Assembly (NCBI GenBank): GCA_030695945.1
Contig: JAUYOG010000022.1
Location: 62,001-126,000, forward strand
DNA: 64,000 nt
Direction of reading: 5' to 3'
Source: Ramlibacter sp.
GTDB taxonomy: Bacteria > Pseudomonadota > Gammaproteobacteria > Burkholderiales > Burkholderiaceae_C
Numbering within the stretch: the stretch's first letter is position 1; the number at the start of each line of letters is the position of its first letter. The notes beneath the pieces were generated by a model, which had not been told where the DNA came from, ran no database searches, and saw only the letters and a list, made by a program, of their open reading frames with translations. Both the position numbers and the translations under genes were made by a program. Of this stretch, positions 60,672-64,000 are shown piece by piece.

Positions 60672-61792
60672 ACGGGTCGCAGCTTCCGATAGAGTTCATC
60701 CAGCTCCTGGACGACGCGTTCGGTGCGGAACGATTCCAGGAAGCGGCGGCGGGCATTGATGCTCATGGAATGCCGGGTTGGAGCGTCCAGGCAGCCCAGG
60801 ACTGCCACGAGCTGCCACGGCGCATCGACGTCGATCAGCCTTCCCGTGACACCGTCCTCAACGGCTTCGGGGATCCCGCCCACCCGCGTGGCAATCACCG
60901 GCAGCCCGGCGCGCATCGCTTCGACGGTCACCAGGCCGAAGGCTTCCCATCTGGACGGGACCACCAGGACGTCCGCCGCGGCGTAGAGACTGGCCGTCTG
61001 GGGCCGCGTACGCCATCCCAGCGCCCGCGCATTGGCAGGCGGTTGAACAGCGGCCTCGTCGCCCACCACGGGCGCCCCGACGACAACGCCGAACGCCCCC
61101 TCACCCAGCTTGCGCAACGCCTCGTAGAAAACGTCGACGCCTTTCTGGTGGTCGAGCCTGCCCACGAACAGGAGCCGCAGGCAGCCCTCCGGCCATTGCC
61201 GCGCGGCGTCCTTCACGCTGGCCGAGTCCGCAACCACGTCCGACACGCCGTTGAGCACCACGACGAGCACTCCTGGCCTGATTCCCACCGCCCGGGCTTG
61301 ACCGGCGTCGAACCGTGACACGCAAACGATCGCATCACAGAAGCGGGCAAGCACGCGCTCTACCAGCGCGATGGCGCGCGTCCCCACGCCCGTGCCCTCG
61401 CGGTTGAACGCCCATCCGTGAGGGCAGTACACGACCCGCGGCCCGCGGGGCATGAGCGCCAGCAGCGGCCTCATGACCAGGCCCGCAAAGGTGGAGTGGA
61501 GGTGCACCACCGCCGGGCGCCACTTCCAGATCTGCAACATCGCCATGCCCGCCATCCGCAGCGAACTCATCATGCGTCCGCCGTCGCCGTTGCGAAAGGT
61601 CACCAGCCATTGCGGCTTCAACCCCGGGAACAGGTGCGCATGCGCGTCGGGGATAACGACGCGGACCGAGTCGGCACCGTACAGCCGAGCCCATTGGGGA
61701 ACGATCTCCTCGAGGTAGCTCCCGACGCCGCCCTGGGCTGTCTGGGCAACGTGCAGCACCTTCAAGGGAACGCGGGCGCCATCCGGATTCAC
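60668..61792 (-). CDS. Family-4 glycosyltransferase, GTG start
   Basis: A 374-residue GT-B glycosyltransferase. It begins with GTG (61790-61792, overlapping the TGA of the preceding glycosidase) behind GGAGGAA. The N-terminal segment LKVLHVAQTAQGGVGSYLEEIVPQW is the usual opening of EPS GT4 enzymes. LLFVGRLDHQKGVDVFYEAL marks the donor domain, and SRWEAFGLVTVEAMRAGLPVI carries the E-x7-E motif. Upstream in-frame codons up to 62017 belong to the overlapping glycosidase gene in another frame. Confidence 0.88.
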   Translation of the reverse strand: MNPDGARVPLKVLHVAQTAQGGVGSYLEEIVPQWARLYGADSVRVVIPDAHAHLFPGLKPQWLVTFRNGDGGRMMSSLRMAGMAMLQIWKWRPAVVHLHSTFAGLVMRPLLALMPRGPRVVYCPHGWAFNREGTGVGTRAIALVERVLARFCDAIVCVSRFDAGQARAVGIRPGVLVVVLNGVSDVVADSASVKDAARQWPEGCLRLLFVGRLDHQKGVDVFYEALRKLGEGAFGVVVGAPVVGDEAAVQPPANARALGWRTRPQTASLYAAADVLVVPSRWEAFGLVTVEAMRAGLPVIATRVGGIPEAVEDGVTGRLIDVDAPWQLVAVLGCLDAPTRHSMSINARRRFLESFRTERVVQELDELYRKLRPV

Positions 61793-63099
61793 GGAAGTTC
61801 CTCCACCTTCAACGCACCACCCGCCGGAACGTCGATGACATGCACACTGCCGGGCATGAGTCGCACCGTCGCGGATCGACCCTGCGACTCCACCTGCATC
61901 TGGGGTGCGGGCATTCCGCACAACGCGGGCGACGCAAAAGCCTTGGCAACGCCTGTCGTGCTCTCCAGCCTGACCGACACGTTGCGCTGGGCTTTCCCAC
62001 GGGCCCAAAGCAGCCACCGATCGGTACCACCATTGCGAAACCCCGCTGCGCCCGAAGCACTGCCCGGCAAGAAGGTGAATGGCCTTTCCGCCAGCTTGGC
62101 GCCGAATTCGCGCAGGGCGCAGCCGGCCGGCTTCTCCGTTCCGTCCCGCCGCAGGAGGCCGAATCGATGCTCCCTGTTCTGTGCGTCGTCACCGCCGTCC
62201 TGCAGTTCATAGAACCAGACGCCGGCCACCCACGGCCGCACGCTCGCCTCCAGCAGAAAACGCAGCGAGTGGGCAGCGGCCGCCGGCTCGGTGACACCGC
62301 AGTGTCCCTCGTGTGTCGGCCACCCAACCTCGGTGACGAACAGCGGCATCTGGGGGTACCCCGCCGCCCCGACGATCCCGTGCAGTGCGTCAAGGCGCTC
62401 GGCGAGCTCGTCCGAGCCCACCAGATCGGCCCGTGCACAGTGGTTATACAAATGAACCGCGACGCCATCGGTGTGGGCGAGCAGGCCGTGGCCGATCGCC
62501 TGCCGCATCCAGCGCCAGTCGGGCACATCGTCTCCCGGTGATCCGGTAAGCACCCGGATCTGGGGATGCGCCGCCTTCAGCCGCCGGTAGGTGCTCCGCG
62601 CGAGGTCCACATACGATTTCGGGTTTCCGTGGCCCATTTCGCGCTCCGCCGGTGGCACGAGGTTCCACTCGTTCCACACCTCGACCCAACGCAGGTAAGG
62701 CTTGCCCTGGGAAGTCACGAATTCCGCATAGCGGGCAAACGCGTCCCGCGCCCTGTCGGACCTGGGCTGGCCTCCCGAGTCATAGCCGGGGTGTCCGTAG
62801 TCCAGGATGAGCAAGCCCGAAAAGGACCTCGGCATGGACTTCCACACCTCATGGGAGCGAAGCGCGCCTGCCCGCAGCTGCAATCTTCCCGAGCCATCTT
62901 CGACATGGCCCCAGAACATCTCGTCGCGCGACGAGATGAACCGGGAGCGCAGCATCCAGGCACGGAACGCATTGATATCCGTACCCGGCGCGTCGAACCC
63001 GAAGTGCGTCTGGATGCCTATCGCCAGCGGTTCGGCCGAGCACGGCAAGGTTGCCAGGACCACGAAAGCAGCCGCCAGCAGGTTCCACAAGGATTTCAC
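61789..63099 (-). CDS. Secreted GH-A-clan glycosidase within the EPS operon, GTG start
   Basis: A 436-residue exported hydrolase. The signal peptide (MKSLWNLLAAAFVVLATLPCSA, first codon GTG at 63097-63099) is followed by a TIM-barrel domain with acid/base Glu 144 (VEVWNEWNL) and nucleophile Glu 257 (FVTEVGWPTH), the GH39-like clan GH-A arrangement. A smaller beta domain ends the protein. GGAGGTG precedes the start, which overlaps the polymerase-like gene by 4 nt. Such periplasmic glycosidases in EPS operons usually cut polymer during export or turnover. It is the second of this clan in the locus. Confidence 0.78.
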   Translation of the reverse strand: MKSLWNLLAAAFVVLATLPCSAEPLAIGIQTHFGFDAPGTDINAFRAWMLRSRFISSRDEMFWGHVEDGSGRLQLRAGALRSHEVWKSMPRSFSGLLILDYGHPGYDSGGQPRSDRARDAFARYAEFVTSQGKPYLRWVEVWNEWNLVPPAEREMGHGNPKSYVDLARSTYRRLKAAHPQIRVLTGSPGDDVPDWRWMRQAIGHGLLAHTDGVAVHLYNHCARADLVGSDELAERLDALHGIVGAAGYPQMPLFVTEVGWPTHEGHCGVTEPAAAAHSLRFLLEASVRPWVAGVWFYELQDGGDDAQNREHRFGLLRRDGTEKPAGCALREFGAKLAERPFTFLPGSASGAAGFRNGGTDRWLLWARGKAQRNVSVRLESTTGVAKAFASPALCGMPAPQMQVESQGRSATVRLMPGSVHVIDVPAGGALKVEELP

Positions 63100-64000
63100 C
63101 TCTGCACCTCCGGCCGCAGCCACGCCTGTGCTGCGGCGCCGCAGCACAGGCCGATACATATGGCAAAAAAGCTTTCCTCGACCATGTTGATCGACATGCC
63201 GTAGCCATAGGCGACAAACAGCAAGGCGACATAGGCCCGGTGGACGGGTGCGGGCTGGCTGGCGGCAATCCCGCGCACTGACAAGGCCGGCGCCACGTAG
63301 TAGCACAGCCCCGGCAGCCCGAAACTGACCATCATGTAGATCGCGAAGTTGTCGGCGGCATTCGCGCGGTGCGAAGCGTCGCCGAACATCTGCGGTGTGC
63401 CGATGCTGCCAAGACCCGCTCCCAGCAGCGCGTGCGGCCCTTCCGGCAGAAGGCCAAAGGCGAGAGGCCACATGTCCGAGAAGCGATCCCAGACCGAGAG
63501 CAGCACGTCCGGGAAGCTGGAGGCCCGCATCGCGGAGCCAAGGTCCAGTAGAACGATCGCGAGCGGCAACGCCAGCGTCGCCGCACACAGCGTCATGACG
63601 AGCCCGTTGCCCTTCATCCACGGCCTGTCATCCTGGACCAGCAGCCAGAGCGCCGCCAGGGGGAACACCAGCATCATGCCTTTGCTGGTGGTGAGGACGA
63701 TGGCCGAGATGGCGACCGCTGCGATCGCGACCCGCGCCATCGGATGGCGGAACTTGATCAGCGCCAGCAGTCCCGTGATGCCCAGGATCATGGCCGCGTT
63801 GAACGACGTCCGAGCGAAGCCCGGCAAGCGCGGGACCAGGTCGCCCATCCACCACAGGCGCGTTGTAGAAACCGTCCCGAAGGCGGTCTCGTACTCCAGG
63901 CCCTCCCATGGCAGCCTCCCGAAAAGGAAGTTCGCGAAAACGCCCACGGCGGTGGCGGCGAACATGACGCAAGCCAGCGTCAGGGCAGCGTCGAACCTTT
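63096..64000 (-). CDS. Polysaccharide polymerase/O-antigen-ligase-like membrane protein, 5' end outside window
   Basis: At least 300 residues of a polytopic membrane protein whose frame is still open at the right edge, so the N-terminus is missing. Hydrophobic segments alternate with short loops (AAMILGITGLLALI, VAIAAVAISAIVLTTSKGMMLVFPLAALWLLV, GLVMTLCAATLALPLAIVLLDL). A periplasmic loop holds LLPEGPHALLGAGLGSIG, and then YGYGMSINMVEESFFAICIGL. The G-x-G-L-G-S-I-G region and overall pattern fit Wzy/WaaL proteins. It begins the visible part of the EPS operon and overlaps the glycosidase gene. Confidence 0.7.
   Translation of the reverse strand, partial: RFDAALTLACVMFAATAVGVFANFLFGRLPWEGLEYETAFGTVSTTRLWWMGDLVPRLPGFARTSFNAAMILGITGLLALIKFRHPMARVAIAAVAISAIVLTTSKGMMLVFPLAALWLLVQDDRPWMKGNGLVMTLCAATLALPLAIVLLDLGSAMRASSFPDVLLSVWDRFSDMWPLAFGLLPEGPHALLGAGLGSIGTPQMFGDASHRANAADNFAIYMMVSFGLPGLCYYVAPALSVRGIAASQPAPVHRAYVALLFVAYGYGMSINMVEESFFAICIGLCCGAAAQAWLRPEVQR

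Overview
The window is GC-rich DNA from a betaproteobacterial chromosome, most likely order Burkholderiales, family Comamonadaceae (Ramlibacter/Variovorax-like). This is inferred from core-gene neighbourhoods typical of that group (clpA-clpS-csp-icd; exbB-exbD-lpxK-trm112-kdsB-adk; lexA behind CTGT-N8-ACAG boxes), the EpsF/EpsG-type exopolysaccharide genes, and the density of CoA-ester catabolism and liv-type transport genes. I saw no rRNA, tRNA, insertion sequence, prophage or CRISPR array.

Region 1 (1-20676) is a catabolic island. At the left edge an alicyclic-acid module (AliB-like dehydrogenase, BadI, BadH) reads leftwards and diverges from a MarR regulator like BadR across a perfect palindrome. 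Next comes a leftward operon: enoyl-CoA hydratase, isovaleryl-CoA-dehydrogenase-like enzyme, LivG, acyl-CoA ligase, LivH, LivM, LivF and, after two strong hairpins, the substrate-binding protein. Divergent from it is a rightward operon: PaaK-like ligase, acyl-CoA carboxylase beta and alpha subunits, HMG-CoA-lyase-like enzyme and a second AMP ligase, closed by a convergent TetR regulator. Together these genes could import a carboxylic acid, activate it with CoA, open a cyclohexane ring and pass a methyl branch through a carboxylate-hydrate-cleave route. The carboxylase alpha gene has a duplicated 5' end embedded in competing hairpins.

Region 2 (20757-28723) holds a lipoprotein, a hypothetical gene, a GH8 cellulase-type lipoprotein, a PanE-like reductase divergent from a three-gene operon (APH-type kinase, enolase paralogue with two altered active-site positions, EamA transporter), and an EVE-domain protein.

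Region 3 (28769-43615) is mostly housekeeping: ClpA/ClpS, a cold-shock protein, isocitrate dehydrogenase, two tandem small exported Ala/Lys-rich proteins, a DUF192 protein, Fe-SOD, XseA, ExbB/ExbD, LpxK, a Trm112-like protein, KdsB, Adk, an asparaginase, LexA and small uncharacterised genes.

Region 4 (43716-52060) is a second CoA-ester module: D-2-hydroxyacid dehydrogenase, 3-hydroxyacyl-CoA dehydrogenase, isomerase-like crotonase, Crp/Fnr regulator, and a kinase plus acyl-CoA dehydrogenase pair of the kind that handles 4-hydroxyacyl-CoAs, followed by a hypothetical protein and a glutathione transferase.

Region 5 (52176-64000) is an exopolysaccharide locus: EpsF-like chain-length protein and EpsG-like ATPase on the plus strand, facing a tightly overlapping minus-strand operon of a polymerase/ligase-like membrane protein (cut by the window end), a glycosidase and five glycosyltransferases; a further secreted glycosidase lies at the left border.

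A recurring feature is a -10-like hexamer placed 6-9 nt before the start codon of genes without a Shine-Dalgarno sequence, suggesting frequent leaderless transcripts.
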